Positions 45,361 to 57,173 of a stretch of DNA of 64,000 nt are shown piece by piece. A program made the position numbers and the translations under genes. The notes beneath the pieces are model-generated. The model searched no databases. It was not told where the DNA came from and was given only the letters and a program-made list of their open reading frames with translations. The DNA is taken from positions 21,171,545-21,235,544 of the forward strand of contig NC_133108.1 of the NCBI RefSeq assembly GCF_022965805.1. The letters are read 5' to 3'. This DNA comes from Primulina eburnea. Lineage: Eukaryota; Streptophyta; Magnoliopsida; Lamiales; Gesneriaceae. Positions within the stretch are counted from its first letter, which is position 1. Every line of letters starts with the position of its first letter.

Positions 45361-48180
45361 AGATATGATTTCGTCCCCGAAATCACAGGCAATCAAATCA
45401 GATATGGAATGAAATGCGTAACAGAATCAATCAGAAAACTTACAACCATCAAACCATTTTGGAAATCTTTGTTTCATATCAGAATCTGTCTCCCAGATAA
45501 TTTCTTTGATGCTCTGACGACTTTACTGTACTTTCAATAGCAGAATAGTTTTCGTTCTGAATTATCTGTCTTTCATGGATTTCTAATTTCAATCTGGAAT
45601 AATACTTCAAGAAATATAATATCATAATATAACTCAAAGTAACTCTGATAAAATCAATCTCACAATACTGGTTATACAACATCCGTATATACCAATCAAC
45701 AGCTCATAACAAATCAACATCATCAGCTGTTATCAAATATGTTTATCCCGGTCAAGGATATACTCAATCTTCGGCTTCAAATACTAACAGTCATCGTCCG
45801 ACTCTGGCATATTCAGTCTGTTCATTCGAAGCTGGTTTTCATTCTTTTCTGAATCAGCTTCATTTTCTTTATCAAATCTCTGCTTTTCTCAAATTCAATC
45901 TCAAATATTAGCGTAATATCATTCCCATTCAAAGGAAATCCGCAGTACTCACTGTACAATGTCTCATCTGTAGCTATCTTAATACTCATTTGATAGCTAT
46001 CATTATACAATAATTCATATAGTGACAATATGTCATGTCAACTAGTGCTAGCATCTAGCACTACAGCTCCATAATTATCTTCCAATTGCTGGATAGTACA
46101 CTCTGGCTATCTGTCAGTCTGTGAATAATATATGAAAGAGCTCATGGTATATTCTGCCATAAGTACAAATTCAATCAAAATTCACAATCTGCTATAGTCT
46201 ATTTCTATATTCTGGTCAATCTGACCATTCCTTTGACATCGATCTTTGTCCTCTGGTCATGTTTGTACGTCATCTTGTAAAAACTAATAGATATAGATTG
46301 AACAATCTGTCAATCACAATCATATCATATCACAATCTGGAAAGTATTGCAGTGGTTTCATTACGAAATTCAGCGAAATATACTCGCCATGTCTAGTCAG
46401 AAATATACAAATTCTGTAATATATCTTCTGATTTCTATCTTTCTATCTTCATTTATTGTCAATTCAGACATTTCAGTACAATTCCTGCCAACATTTCAGT
46501 ACAAATCCAATCATAACTGATTTAATCTGTCTATATCAAAACTGTCTGTCCGAATATTATACATTCTCAGTCATCAAAATGAAAACTGAATCCACTACTG
46601 TGTGTTTCTGACACTATCTGTCATTTCAAATTAGAACTATTTGATACAAACAAATTAGTTAATAATATAATTTAAAGAAAAATACCTACCTGTTATTCGG
46701 TTCTGACTATTGATATCAAATTCTGTTTTACAATTCTGAAATATTTGACATCACAAGATAATCATTTTCATACAATAAACATCACGTATCTGTCACTCTG
46801 ATTGATGCTATGCTCTGATTATCGAAATTAAGTTCTGAACATTCTGGTTAAATCTCTGAACTGCCGTAATTCTCGAATTCAGCTCTGATTCGGTTTGAAT
46901 AATCTGTATCAAACACTGACTCAGCATAACAGTACTATCAACTCAGATTCAAAATATCAATAATCTATACTGATCTAGTGAGTTCAGTAAACTCATAAAA
47001 CGACAATTTCTGGCAATATTGTCAATTCTGACTAATCAATCACGTCTTCATGTCGTTCTGATCAACTGCTATATATCATCTGCAAATATAATATGCCCCC
47101 AAACAATATAAGCTGTGTCAAATACTGTTTTAGAACAATTACAATACTCAAGCGGATACAAAACAACAATCGTATAAGATAATCTGCCAACTCAGACCAA
47201 AAATAAATTTCTGACATTTCTAAAATTTATGATATTTCTGATCTTTCAGATATCGGTATCATTCTCAGTCACTGATCATGATCTCAACTGTATCAAAATC
47301 AATCGGTGTACTAACTACAGATATCGCTTACTCTGAATACAATCTGTTTCAAGCAGGATTCATATCTGAATAATTTCTGTATACAATAATCACAGTTCTC
47401 AGAGTATTCAATACAATCTTCAGATATTCTATTCAATCAATCAGATGCTGCAAAATATATCAAAATATCATAGATACAACGAGCATGAAATCATCAGAAT
47501 ATCACTTTACATACTGAAACATGTCAAAGAGAGACAATAAATCAGACGTAACTCCTGGTCGGTACTCTTCTATTGATCTTTCAATGCTTTCAATTCATTC
47601 AGTGTCATTCTGTGCATTCAATGTCATTGTGTGCTGAATTCTAAAGCACAAACAATACCTGGTATTGATTCAAATTCTGAAATTTATCTTTCTAATACAA
47701 GGCAAATCTGAAATCTTATCTGGGCAAACATCAACCAACTTGTACATCACTGGCAAATCTGCCAATGCTAGGCTCGATTTCAGTACGTCTACTGAATACA
47801 TCAGGATACCATCTGCTCCTTTCTGTATCAATCGAGTCATAGACAATACAGATATCAAAGGAATTCTAGATCTAGACTCCTTACTGTGGAATTTCTACTC
47901 ATCAGTCCTATCTGGTCTGAATCTTATATTTTTCTGGAAGGAATCTACAATAGTTCTATACTTGTTCAGCATATTAATATCAATAATGCGATCAAATCTG
48001 AAACACAAGTACATCATAATCTAACTCGATCTCATTCCCCTCTTACTGTAGTATACAATATTTTACAGAAATCTCTGATATCAATCTTTCTTTCCCAAAA
48101 AGTAAGGGAATCAATACTACAGTACAAAAAACTCAACAGATACAACATATATCAATGCAATTCATTCAAAAATACTCATA
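45361..48180 (-). pseudogene. Decayed pol of H
   Basis: Readable islands on the minus strand: 47670-47858 is the protease-RT linker (TRLIQKGADGILMYSVDV, ALADLPVMYKLVDVCPD); 45822-46028 is the integrase C-terminal core (YNDSYQMSIKIATDETLY, LIKKMKLIQKRMKT). The RT and RNase H core between them is reduced to noise. It aligns with E's pol over long stretches. Confidence 0.75.
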
Positions 48181-48250
48181 AGGAATGCATTAGTATATAT
48201 CAATACATATGCAAAATAATCATAGAGTAACAGTACCTGCCACTATATCA
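48181..48250 (-). pseudogene. Protease remnant of H with lost active site
   Basis: The frame gives YFAYVLIYTNAF. The D-T-G triad is Y-T-N, the same as in E, and the nucleotide word GCATTAGTATATATCAATAC is identical in both. Confidence 0.75.
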
Positions 48251-49219
48251 TCAAGTGCCTCCTGGATCTATTCTTCGGTCACTGCCACCAGATGGTCCTG
48301 ATCCCTGAAATCTTCGGGAATCTCTCTGTGGACAAACTCTAACAAAGTGTCCCGGCTGTTTACATATATTGCAACTACCAAGTACTCCCTGGAAGTGCTC
48401 TGTGGGATCTCTCCCTCTGCAAGTCCTGCAATATACTCCAGTATAACTCGGACTGGAACCACTGGAGCTAGATGAACTACTCGGTCCATCTCCTAACTTC
48501 TTAAACTGTTTCTTCCGAATTTTCAACTATTCTGTCTTTTAACCACTGCTACCGCCAATCTCAACTCTGGAAGGCAGTTGCTGTGAATTCCGTGCTGGAA
48601 GATCATATGATGCTCTCTTTTGTCCTATCAGAACTGTTTCTGCTCTTTTGGCTCTGTTCAAGGTATCAGCAAAATTAATCGGTCGTTTCACATTCACCAT
48701 CGTACGTATCTCCGTATTCAATCCCTGAATGAACTGACTAGATATAGCTTCATTTATTCTAGCCACAAGAGGAGCAAAACGTAGTAAAGTAAAGAACTGG
48801 GCAAAATACTCATCAATACTCAACTGACCCTGTCTCAAGTTTGCAAACTCTGCGCCTTTGTCCTGTCTGTATGATACGGGGAAAAATCGTTGATAAAATT
48901 CAACCTTAAAATTTTTCCACGAAATTACTTAACTGCGCTGTTCTAGGGCTTCTTTGGTGACCAGCCACCAACTTCTTGCAATATCCTGTAGCTGGTTCCC
49001 AATCATTGTAACTCTACAATCGTCAGTGAAACCAAGAAATTCAAATAGCATTTCTATGTCTTCAAGCCAATTCTCACAATCTAGTGGCGTCTCAGTACCC
49101 TTTAAAATCGGAGGTTGAAATGACTGAAACCTCTTCCAATGTATTTCCATCTGAGTCTCTGATATATCTATCTGTTCACTCGAAGTACTATCCCATTCTG
49201 GAATTCTTTGTGGAGGTAT
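48251..49219 (-). pseudogene. gag: Gag of H with ATA start and three stops
   Basis: One collinear frame without frameshifts. It is broken by stops at 48929-48931 and 48539-48541 and a TAG just after the latter. The start codon is ATA (49217-49219) followed by PPQRIPEWDS, the same lost start as E. It keeps QPPILKGTETPLDCENWLED, the [13 protein letters not shown] stretch and both zinc knuckles (YCRTCRGRDPTEHF, with the first altered; CNICKQPGHFVRVC). It ends right after the knuckles, as in E. Confidence 0.86.
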
Positions 49220-49511
49220 ATCTGCTTATCAAAACATTAGTACCCAAATACTACAAATCTGTTCCAATCTTTCTCTGATCATCTTACTGCTGATCAAGAA
49301 TAAAATCTGATTCATACTCAATAATACATAATACCAATTCAACTCAGATAATCAGATAACATGTATTTTAAAGCAGTAAAACATAATCTCATGCTAGCAT
49401 ACTCAATGTCAATCAACATTAAAATAAATCTCATGCTAGCAATCGCATGCGAGGAAAGAAAACTCAATCTATCCCGCTCATTCTCTTCTATCTCAGTCTA
49501 AAGGATCTATC
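49220..49511 (-). other. Untranslated leader of H
   Basis: Non-coding, with words shared with the E leader (ATCTCATGCTAGCA repeated). No other feature was seen. Confidence 0.55.
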
Positions 49512-49523
49512 GCTCTGATACCA
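49512..49523 (-). other. Primer-binding site of H
   Basis: GCTCTGATACCA on +, the tRNA-Met PBS, 5 bases from the LTR. Confidence 0.9.
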
Positions 49524-49528
49524 CCTGT

Positions 49529-49832
49529 TGTGGGGACCCAGACGCTAATCATTTTCTTAATCGTCATTGGGACTAATTTAATCAATTAGAATAAACAGAG
49601 TCTAATTTTTTTTTTAAATGCGGAACGTAATGGAATCAAACTCTTATACATATCAGTATAAAAGTATAAATCTGATACAACATACAATCATTTACATCTC
49701 AGGTTCAACAACTAACTATCAAGTGTTTAAACCCTATCTCTAGTCCAAGTCCGTAGTCTCCACTCTAATCTCGATCTTTCTTCACCTCTGTGACCCTGAA
49801 CCTGTCCCACCTGTTGCCATGCACACATACAA
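49529..49832 (-). repeat. 5' LTR of H, first segment
   Basis: Matches 43440-43745 closely. It is interrupted by solo LTR I after TACAA. Confidence 0.9.
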
Positions 49833-51290
49833 TGTGGGGACCCGGGCTCTTATTCTTTTTCTTGGGATTAAATGGATCATTAATATAAAAACGTGGGTCA
49901 ATTTTTCGCTTTTTAACATTAAATCTAATGTAAACAAACCAGCATGAGTTCTTTATTTAAATACAACATACAAACATCAAATACATGTATTACTCTGTAT
50001 GTTCCCCCTAACCAGTAATAAAAGACAATACATAATAAAAGACAACTACTGGTCCATCTACTACGCCCGAGATCTCCACTGCTAACACGATCATCTCTGT
50101 CTCGACCTAGATCCTGCCCCACCTGTTGTTATGCACACATACAGACATAACAACAGCCGGAAAACCGGTGAGAAAAAATCCCAGTAAAAACATGTATACA
50201 TGAAATAAAACAATCTAAAACATGAAACATGCTGATATGAATGTCATTCATATATAATCATGCAATGCGAATCTAATCATGTCTAGATGCGACTCGACTA
50301 GAACTCTAGGGATCCCGTTGTGAATAAGACGTCACTGGCTGTCACCTACCCTACCAATCGAGGTGCTGTACGTCTTATTCCTAGACTTCGGCCTGATCTG
50401 TATCCGCGTCTACAATAGGGGCGGTGATCTTCCCCTAAGCTGAGATATCGCCGAACATCTAGTAGTCTGCCTGATCTCCAGACTGCCCTATCTTAATGCA
50501 TGAATACACAATCTGTAAACAAGCATAATGCAATGCTACACGATCTGTACACAAAGCATAGCAAGATTTGAATACAAGTTCTATAAACAAATCTATAACA
50601 ATCATAATCATATCAAGGTATGAACAATAAAACAAGTATGTGATTTTGGTTGGGAAACTCAAATGTGATCTCATTTGAGTCGTAATTCCCCAAACAAAAC
50701 ATGTACTATACCTTTCGTCGTAGACTCGCTGTCACGGTCGTCAATACGAATCTGAAATGAAAATGTGGATACGCACTCTATCAATTTCTAATCTAAATCA
50801 ACATATATCCAAGTCACTACGCGATCTCAATACATGTCGACGGCATAACGGCGTAATTCTCGATACCGGTCAATCCAAATCTCGACAAATATCAACACTA
50901 TCTCATTTTCAGTCATAATCTAATACAATATTCCTCCAAAACACAATAATTCTATCCCAACAATTCATAAATCATACTAAAAGTCATAGGAAATACATAT
51001 GATATCATTTCTTTGATCCGTTTACGAATATATCATGCTCAATACGTCAAGAACACAATATAACTATCATATTCTAATTTCCTAAACATCTGAATTTCGA
51101 ACCATGCTGAAATTAAATGAAACTTACATCACTTTGTAGCTAATAACGAGAGGAGCTCAAAACCAAAGTCGGATTTAAATTTGGATGGCTAAATCTTGTT
51201 AAACCACAATTTAAAAGGATAAAGAAAAGTTGAGCTTTCTTCTGAAACTTCCGAGTCTTGCTGCAAAATGGAGAGGAATTCGTGCAATGC

Positions 51291-51303
51291 TATATATATA
51301 TTT
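51291..51303 (-). promoter_or_regulatory. TATA box of solo LTR I
   Basis: TATATATATAT just downstream (minus strand) of the palindrome array, as in C. Confidence 0.6.
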
Positions 51304-51345
51304 TTCATGTTTCGAACACATGGCTTGTTCTTTGCAATACACGTC

Positions 51346-51656
51346 TCGCGCATATGCGCGGCATTACTCGCGCATATGCGCCGAACCTACTGTCTCGGCA
51401 AATTTAGCACTCGCGCATATGCGCCACTCAACTCGCGCATATGCGCCAATGGTTCTGGACGCTCCGCGCATATGCGCCACTACTCTCGCGCATATGCGCC
51501 AATGCTACTGTAGGTATCGCGCATATGCGCCACTCTTTCCGCGCATATGCGCCACTGCTACTGTAAATGTCGCGCATATGCGCCACTCTTTCCGCGCATA
51601 TGCGCCAATGCTACTGGAATTCTCATGCATATGCGCGCATTCCTTCGCGCATATGT
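51346..51656. repeat. Paired GCGCATATGCGC palindrome array (solo LTR I)
   Basis: Six pairs with CAT at 51351/51373, 51416/51438, 51469/51491, 51522/51544, 51575/51597 and 51628/51650. Spacing is exactly 22 bp in all six, and pairs start 65, 53, 53, 53 and 53 bp apart. It is the most regular array here. Confidence 0.94.
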
Positions 51657-51814
51657 GCCATAGCTTCGGCCTTACTTATTCTTTTGACTATCTTTCACAT
51701 CTTTATTATACATTTCCCTTTCTTTTCTAGTCCAATGAAATACATCTACAATCATCTTAATTATCAACGAATCCACCTGATTATGATAACTAAATCTTTG
51801 AGCCTTACATACAA

Positions 51815-53350
51815 ACACGACAACAGGCGGATAACTCCGGTGAGAATAAAATCCCAGTATAAACAATGTATCAATGCAATCATATAAAACATATATAAAA
51901 GCATAATAAACATCAAAGCATGTATCTAATCTTACCACATGAATCAATACAAATTTGTACCTCAATCTAAGAATCATTTCTAATCTAGGGATCTCGATCT
52001 AATTTAGACTTTGGTATGCTGTATCGAATGTCTACAATAGACGTCGATCTACATCTAAGCTCATCGATACACCGTAAGTCTAGAGTCTTAGCGGTTCTGA
52101 CAAAGACTCGGCGGTTCTGCCCTAGCTAGGCTGATCTGCCCTAGACTCAAACTCTGGCCCTTCTATAATTCAATAACTAAACATATCAATCTGATAATTT
52201 ACAAATATCAATGCAATGAAATAAAGTATGTGATTTAGGGAGACTCAAGTCAAATCTAACTTGAGTTGTGCAATCCCGAATCAACATTTATTTATACCTT
52301 TATCTTCTTGGTCTGACAAAGACGAAGTCTCGCATTCTAATCGGTCCATACCCAATCTGGAAATGACAATATCAAATATGCACAATATCAATGTACAATT
52401 CAATTTAAGACCTGTTCTGATCAATACCCAAATCCAGACATACTATGATCAATGTCAACAAAGTACGATACAATCTCAATCAATACAAAATCTGATCAAT
52501 CTCAATCTACTGAAGTTTCGACGGCAAAATAATACAGTCTCGATAACCCCGTCAATCTCAACATCATATATATAATACCAGAACTCATAATCACTATCGG
52601 TACCAATCATAATCTCAACGATAACACAAATCTGATATCGAATCTTAGTCAAATCATCACCAAAAATCATGACAATTACATAAACAATATATTCTTCAAT
52701 CTGACTTCAAATATACGATGTCCACTGTATCAGGAACACCAAATATGATTCCTATTCAATTCTGACAATAACATAATTTCAAATCATATCTAAACGTAAT
52801 AAAACTTACGTCCAGTTGTAGCATGCGTTGATAGGAACACAATACCGTACTCGGATTCACAATCAGATGGGCGGATCGTTCACAATTCCCAAATCTCCAC
52901 GTAAAACTCTCTCCTTCGGTTTTCCTTTTTCTTTTTCTTTCTTTCCTTACAACTCATATGTATGTATATATATAAATAAATATACACGCGTTGCATGTAT
53001 GGAAAAGTGGCTCCCTTTCGTTCTGCATGACTCGCGCTCGGGCGGTCATGAATTTCCGCTCGGGCGCGGAAATTTCTGTCAAGATCCTCGGTTGAACATC
53101 TCCTGGCGCTCGGGCGGTAATATTCTACCGCTCGGGCGCCAAACCTTCTGTCCAAGACGTAAAATTGGCGCTCGGGCGGTTCTTTTCTACCGTTCGGGCG
53201 CAAGATGTTCGGTCCAACATCTTGAGATGTTCGGTCCAACATCTTGGCTTATACTGTAACGATGCCCTGCTTCTTCATTTGAGTTCCTATAACCTCCATT
53301 CTGTCAATTAATAAACGTCTGATTACATTGATTAAATCTCGGGCATTACA
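51815..53350 (-). repeat. 5' LTR of H, second segment
   Basis: Continues H's LTR after I. It has the array at 53034-53201 and ends CTCGGGCATTACA before TSD GCCTA. Confidence 0.9.
53034..53201. repeat. Paired GCGCTCGGGCGG array (H 5' LTR)
   Basis: Words start at 53034/53056, 53106/53128 and 53168/53190, again exactly 22 bp within each pair. It has fewer mismatches than the copy at 45031. Confidence 0.9.
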
Positions 53351-53355
53351 GCCTA

Positions 53356-53906
53356 CCAGGTCAACTGCTGCTCAACCTTCCAAATCTGCTGATGACACCC
53401 ATCAGAAAACAGTTGAAGATGCTATTCCAGCATTAGTTCAAACTGAGACGGAATCATAAAAATTGGCCTTGGTTATTTTCGATGACGTAGAAAAGGAGAA
53501 AGAACATGATCCATCTGAATCTCTATCTCCTGAAATACCAATGGATGTTTAAATTATGCTCGAAGGAATTCAGTCTGGTTTGCACACTCATATCTCAACC
53601 ATTTCTGACATGAAGTCAAAACCAATTTCTGCACACATTGAAGATTGATTCTACTAAGTATAGTACTTTGAAGAGCCTTAACCAGGTCACCGAAGACATT
53701 AATAATTTATTCACCCTAGTATATCAGTTGAAGAAGGATAGAGTTACGGTTCTATCTCTTTTGCAAACTCAAGACATGCTCATAAATCGCATTGATTTTG
53801 TCCAAACAACAGTGACAAAGATAATGGATTTGATTCAGGAACAACTGCTGAATGCTATATCCCAATTCACTTCAGAGGTCTGTATCTTATCCAATAAAGT
53901 TGATGG
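53356..53906 (+). pseudogene. K ORF, segment 2 (coiled-coil-like)
   Basis: Continues segment 1 after H. A Ser/Glu-rich part (AAQPSKSADDTHQKTVED, then EKEKEHDPSESLSPE) is followed by a helical heptad-like part at 53638-53906 (LNQVTEDINNLFTLVYQLKK, then VTKIMDLIQEQLLNAI). Stops at about 53457 and 53550 and a frame change near 53645 break it. It is cut by element J. Function unknown. Confidence 0.5.
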
Positions 53907-55639
53907 TGTAATATCCCAACCTTTTTATCATTATATGACTATGATGTATTATTTGGGTTGGTGTTTTGGATTTATGTTTATGGTATATTCATGGTTATTG
54001 TGGTGTGGTATTGTTAGTTGTTATGGTTGTGAAGGTATAATGGTGGGATTTGATTGATGGTTTGATGATTATGTTAAAGAATGGTTATGTTTTTGGTGTT
54101 ATAGTTTGTGATGGTTATGGAGGGGGATGAGTTATTGTTGTGATGGTTTTATGATTGATTTGAGGATGTATTTAGATGTTTAGTTGCATTGTTATTGCAT
54201 GGCATTGGAAGAAGATGTAATCTAGGTGCATTGGTGATAGTTTTTAGGTGCAAGGGCAACGCCGCAGAGTCGGAAGGGCAGCATTGCTGGTGCAAACGAC
54301 AGCACTTAACAGCGCTGCTGGTGCAGGCGGCAGCGCCCAGCAGCTCCCAGCCCTGGCGCTGTAGCACTGCAGGCTCCGAAGTGCAAGCGCCGCAACGCAG
54401 AGTTTGTGGCACCGCGGCGCTAGTCGGGCGAAAGTGTTTTTTTAAAACACATTTTGGAGAGATTGAAGGCTTTTAAATGCCAATTCTAGAGAGTTCTACT
54501 TACTTTTCTTCTCCTTCCTTATTTTCCATCGGTTTAAGCCTTTCTTTTCAAGGTTTTCTCTCCTTCAATTTCTCCATTTCAAGCTCAAGGATTATAGTAG
54601 ATTTCTTGTTACTCCTAGCTCAATTTTCAAGCTCCAAGGTAAAGATTATATATTCTTGAGTTGAGTAGGGTTTGAGGAGTAGATAGTTTAAGTTGGTTGG
54701 TTGATTCATTGATTAATGGTAGATTATGTGTATATTTTTGTAGGAATTCTTTCAAGATCATCATAGCAATTGTGTGCTTTTTAGGTTGTAAGTAGAGGCT
54801 CTCCTTCTTGCTCATGTGATAATTATATGTCCAAAAGACATGTTTATGATGTCTAGCTCCTTCCATTGATATATTCTTGAATTATATATTGCTATTTATT
54901 CATTAATTAAGAAATATCTTTGAATTTGTTGATAAAAGAGCTAGTAAGACATTGTTGCCTACCAAGTGTTTGTTCAATTGCTTCAATGAAGTTCATATGA
55001 TTAAAGTAAATATTGATAGTATTTACATGCATGTCATTGGCCAATTTCATGCTGAAGGAGTATCTCTCAAAGCTTTGATATTTATATCAATGATATACTT
55101 ATTACATGGTCACAGGTCACCGGTCACAGAACTATCAATTCATTCCTTTAATTCATGCCAAGAAATACCATCGATGTTGCTTTGATATCTATTGTTTATT
55201 GAAGATGGTATTATAATGTTTTTCATTGCCATATCCATGTTATTCAAGCCAAGCCTATGTATATGTATTTGTTATTTACATCTTTCTACTTACTGAGTTT
55301 TATCTCATTCCAATTAATATCATGTGATGCAGGTAATAAGAAAGAATGAAATGGATTGTCCAGTGTGGAAAAAGTCATATGGAAAGAGGAAGGGAAAATT
55401 TTGGCAAGTAAAACTTATTTTGATGGGTTGGATCATGGGTGGTTATACGTGTTAGTATGCCTTTTTTGAGAATGAATTGTATATTTCGTGATTATGTTTG
55501 CATTAGGTTTAAATGGAAAATTTAAAAATGGATACGTTAATGTTTAGTCAAGTTTTTGTTAATATTTACCTTTTTCAAATGTAATGCTTCCGTGCATTTT
55601 ATTCATTAAGTTTAATTGTCATGGGAGTGGGGTGCTTCA
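53907..55639 (+). repeat. 5' LTR of J
   Basis: AT-rich except for a GC-rich block at about 54250-54425 made of GCAGCG/GGTGCAGGCGGC words, also present in shorter form in the 3' LTR (60600-60705). A short frame across the block is not a gene. No clear TATA box was found. Confidence 0.88.
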
Positions 55640-55641
55640 AA

Positions 55642-55653
55642 TTTTATCAGAGC
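55642..55653 (+). other. Primer-binding site of J (weak)
   Basis: TTTTATCAGAGC, which matches the tRNA-Met PBS TGGTATCAGAGC except at positions 2 and 3. It lies 2 bases after the LTR. Confidence 0.7.
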
Positions 55654-55811
55654 ATTTTCTTCAGACCATATATGACTTCTTCTACCTAGGACAATCCGGT
55701 ATGTTTTCGATCCTACATCTATTGATTTTAACATTGATAAATGATTCTATTTCATTGCCATTGATATATAGTTGCTTCCTAGCTATGTTGAAGTGAGCCT
55801 ATGTGTAGGAA
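55654..55811 (+). other. Untranslated leader of J
   Basis: Short non-coding sequence between the PBS and the gag ATG. Nothing else was seen. Confidence 0.6.
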
Positions 55812-56099
55812 ATGCCTCCCAAGAGAAAAAGCACCGAAGGGGATGATAGGACTCCTAGTACTGATAAGACAGCGAAAGTTGTAGACGAATTCAGTAAGTT
55901 ATTAAAATAACAAGAGAAAGTCCATGGCGAACAGATTCAATATTTATTGCGCATGCAAGCTCCGAACCAGTGTCGTGGCCATGGAAGAGGGCAAGGTAGC
56001 ACGGAAGCACCGAAGAGGGATCTTATGATCGGTTTATGAGGATGAACCCTCCTAGTGGCTCTTGAATGGATAAAGGCGGTGTAAGCTATCTATGATTAT
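55812..56099 (+). pseudogene. Gag N-terminus of J
   Basis: ATG at 55812 opens MPPKRKSTEGDD and runs 32 codons to TAA at 55908. The same frame goes on to another stop near 56037. A frame change then connects it to the capsid frame from about 56095. Part of the N-terminal capsid domain is missing compared with B and C. Confidence 0.7.
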
Positions 56100-57173
56100 T
56101 TGAAGTTCAATGATAGAGATAAGGTGAGTTGTGCTATCTTTATGCTAGTGAAAGCGGCCCGTATTTGGTGGGAAGCTACCAAAGTTACTGTTAATGTTCG
56201 TGACTTAAAGTGTACCGAGTTCAAGGACTTATTTCATGCCAAGTATTTCTCAAGTGAAGTCAAAGCCAAGAAGGTCAAAGAATCTCTTGAGTTGAGGCAA
56301 GGTACCATGAATGTCAACAAGTACACTTTGAAATTTGAGGAATGGTGTATTTTTGTTCCCTTCATAGCCGAGAATAACAAAGATAAGGGAGAACACTTCC
56401 TTCGTGGGTTGAGGCCAGAAATTAGGCGGGATGTTCAAATGTCGAAAGTGGTCACATATCAAGATATCATTGAGAGAGCATTGCTTGCTGAACATGATGA
56501 ACAAGAAATCGAGAAAGAGCAGCAGTTAAGATGGCAAACTTTCCAAGAAAAATGTCAAGGAGCAAGTGGTAATGTACGAGGCGGCCACAAGGGAAAGGGT
56601 AATATGGAGCGGCGTGGTAAAGCTCCGTTGTCTTTAGCTGATCTTGAGAGAACATTGTGTCCTAAGTGTGGCATGCCACACAAAGGAGAATGTTTGGTTG
56701 GAAGTGGCCGATGTTTCAGATGCAAGGAATTGGAGGGCACAGTGCAAAAATGTCCTCTTTCTTCAGACAAAGGAAAGGTTCAAGGTAGAATTTTCTCTAT
56801 GAAGAAAGAAGGTGCTAATCCTGATTCTTCGGTAATATCAGGTAATATTTTAATATCAGACAAGGATGCACTTTCATTAACTGACACAGGTGCGACTCAT
56901 TCCTTTATGTCTGAAGTGTTTATGCACTCTTTATCTGTTGAACCTATTGTCATGCCTTTACATTTCAATATTGTGTTACCTTCTGGAGATGAAATTTGGC
57001 CAACTTGTACTCGTAAGGCATGTCCGGTACAAATGGGTATGAGATTATTGTTTGCTGATTTAATAGTTATTCCAATGGTTGCCTTTGATGTCATATTGGG
57101 TATGGATTGGTTGTCTGCTTATTGTGTAGTAATTGATTGTGTGGGCGAGACAGTGAAGTTTTTTAGGCGATGA
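56100..57173 (+). pseudogene. gag: Gag-protease body of J (357 codons open)
   Basis: Contains the capsid core (ARIWWEATK, ELRQGTMNVNKYTLKFEEW, HFLRGLRPEIRRDV). The first zinc knuckle is C187-C190-H194-C198. The second is C205-C208-...-C218, where residue 213, normally His, is Gly, so metal binding is doubtful. The protease active site D262-T-G264 (LTDTGATHSF) and VILGMDWL at about 335 are intact. The true start lies upstream at 55812. The frame ends by a shift at about 57165. Confidence 0.85.

Larger units (their letters stand above)
49833..51809 (-). mobile_element. Solo LTR I (C subfamily)
   Basis: A 1977-bp LTR with perfect TSD TACAA (49828-49832 and 51810-51814) and no internal region. 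On + it starts TGTGGGGACCCGGGCTCTTA and ends GAGCCTTACA. It aligns along its length with the full LTR of C. It is a product of LTR-LTR recombination. Confidence 0.92.
43440..53350 (-). mobile_element. Element H: Ty3-type element with dead gag and pol, carrying solo LTR I
   Basis: Perfect TSD GCCTA (43435-43439 and 53351-53355). LTRs are 1907 bp (with an 83-bp duplication) and about 1840 bp without I. The internal region is 4182 bp on the minus strand, with the same plan as E. On + it starts TGTGGGGACCCAGACGCTAA and ends CTCGGGCATTACA. Confidence 0.9.

Noticed and set aside
54149..54476. Cys/Ala-rich frames as a host gene
   Set aside because: They lie inside the 5' LTR of J, and the homologous 3' LTR does not keep the frame.
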